Shown here one piece after another: positions 38,500 through 39,084 of a stretch of DNA of 39,084 bases. The DNA lies in IMG/VR virus record IMGVR_UViG_3300042332_001525, positions 1-39,084 of that record; one strand, 5' to 3'. How positions within the stretch are numbered: position 1 is the stretch's first letter; every line of letters begins with the position of its first letter. The translations under genes were made by a program, and so were the position numbers. This stretch comes from a virus. The notes beneath the pieces are model-generated. The model was not told the DNA's origin, did not search any database, and was given only the letters and a program-made list of their open reading frames with translations.

Positions 38500-39084
38500 T
38501 TAATTTGTTGTTTGTAAAACCATTTCTGGTTTGTGTTTTGCCACCAAACTATGATATAAATTTCTTCTAGTTTCAGTAACTTTATTTATACTATACCTAT
38601 CTTTAATTGTATCATAAAGATTATTTTGCAATACAGTTATCATTTCTGGATTGTTTACAAGTTTTTTAATAGCGCCAAACCAATCTTTGTGGTTTTTATC
38701 ACTATCTACCAAAATTGCATTAGCTGTCATATCAAATTCACCACCAAACTTAATAGCATGATTCAAATCAATTTGATACGGACCATAATTTTGACCAATC
38801 AATGCTTTCTTATGGAAACCAGCTTCAATAACTTTTAATTGACTCTTAACTTTATTGAAAATGTTTTCTTCAAGTGGTGCCAATGAAACATCAAACAAGT
38901 TATAGTTTGTTGCGTAAGAAGAAATATGTTTGGTCCAAACTCTACGATAAGGTTCATTTGAAACATTTGGATACTCTGCTTGTTCAAACTTTAATAGAAA
39001 GTCTTTATATTCTGGACTAATAGCTTTATAATCATCAGTAAAAATCCTTTCATATTGATACCAGACACTTTCTTTTGGTAAAAT
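38500..39084 (-). CDS. Glycosyltransferase, GT-B fold, C-terminal part (partial, cut by right edge)
   Basis: The frame stays open to the right edge, so only the last ~194 residues are visible; an apparent TTG start at 38898 is internal. FDVSLAPLEENIFNKVKSQLKVIEAGFHKKALIGQNYGPY (about 63-102 of the visible part) is the donor-side signature of GT-B enzymes of the GT4 group: D-V-x-L-A-P-L, then N-x-x-K-S-x-L-K and the E-A-G block. A final helix has RRNLYHSLVA. It is the most upstream gene seen of the minus-strand glycan region, so the cluster probably continues beyond the window. Confidence 0.82.
   Translation of the reverse strand: MLPKESVWYQYERIFTDDYKAISPEYKDFLLKFEQAEYPNVSNEPYRRVWTKHISSYATNYNLFDVSLAPLEENIFNKVKSQLKVIEAGFHKKALIGQNYGPYQIDLNHAIKFGGEFDMTANAILVDSDKNHKDWFGAIKKLVNNPEMITVLQNNLYDTIKDRYSINKVTETRRNLYHSLVAKHKPEMVLQTTN

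Noticed and set aside
1-39084. tRNA genes, CRISPR arrays, integrase, transposons or attachment sites.
   Set aside because: No cloverleaf-like segment, repeat-spacer array, transposase or recombinase motif, or long direct repeat was seen by eye; a covariance-model search would be needed to exclude a tRNA fully.

Overview
This window looks like part of the genome of a large, AT-rich, tailed bacteriophage whose head proteins are of the T4 type. The host is probably in the Bacteroidota. The evidence for a phage is a block of head-assembly genes (terminase large subunit, portal, S78-type prohead protease, acidic core scaffold, gp23-like major capsid protein), a gp5-like OB-fold baseplate protein, a gp55-like sigma factor, PhoH and dUTPase. 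The evidence for a Bacteroidota host is indirect. Starts lack Shine-Dalgarno sequences and instead have A-rich leaders (AATAATATG recurs), and two leaders carry TATATTTG elements matching the Bacteroidota -7 box TAnnTTTG. No tRNA, rRNA, CRISPR array, integrase or insertion sequence was seen. Genes are tightly packed, and no gene-free stretch exceeds 130 bases.

Plus strand, 1-8773 (head module): terminase C-terminus (cut by the left edge), a small Cys-containing protein, portal, three small unknown proteins, prohead protease, scaffold and major capsid protein. The sheath and tube genes that lie between terminase and portal in T4 are absent from that place. A bidirectional hairpin terminator (about 8795-8822) separates this block from everything downstream, which is on the minus strand.

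Minus strand, 15083 down to 8849 (tail and late regulation): sigma factor, a small helical protein, a large helical structural protein, a Pro/Gly-rich small protein, a gp5-like OB-fold protein, a beta-rich structural protein and small unknowns. A 16-base element, GATATTTATAATAAAA, or close variants of it, sits 11-18 bases upstream of several genes that begin transcription units. It is a candidate late promoter for the phage-encoded sigma factor.

Minus strand, 39084 down to 15083 (metabolism and glycans): about 24 kb of mostly overlapping genes. From upstream to downstream they are a GT-B glycosyltransferase (cut by the right edge), a basic unknown, an HD-like protein with an altered HD pair, dUTPase, a GMP reductase/IMP dehydrogenase-like enzyme, a long run of glycosyltransferases of GT2, GT-B, GT-D and WavE types, several methyltransferases (three FkbM-like), a GDP-mannose 3,5-epimerase-like enzyme, a sugar-type nucleotidyltransferase, a cupin, a RuBisCO-like protein (RLP), a truncated glycerophosphodiesterase-like protein and UDP-GlcNAc 2-epimerase. 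PhoH, a HAD-like protein and two more glycosyltransferases follow.

The most notable feature is the full-length RLP at 21043-22221. It keeps the carbamylation Lys and the metal ligands, but four other RuBisCO active-site positions are changed. It lies in an operon with a cupin, a nucleotidyltransferase and an NDP-sugar epimerase. The arrangement suggests a phage-encoded route to an unusual sugar, with many glycosyltransferases to install it on virions or on the host surface. That pathway is inference. The family assignments rest on motifs read by eye.
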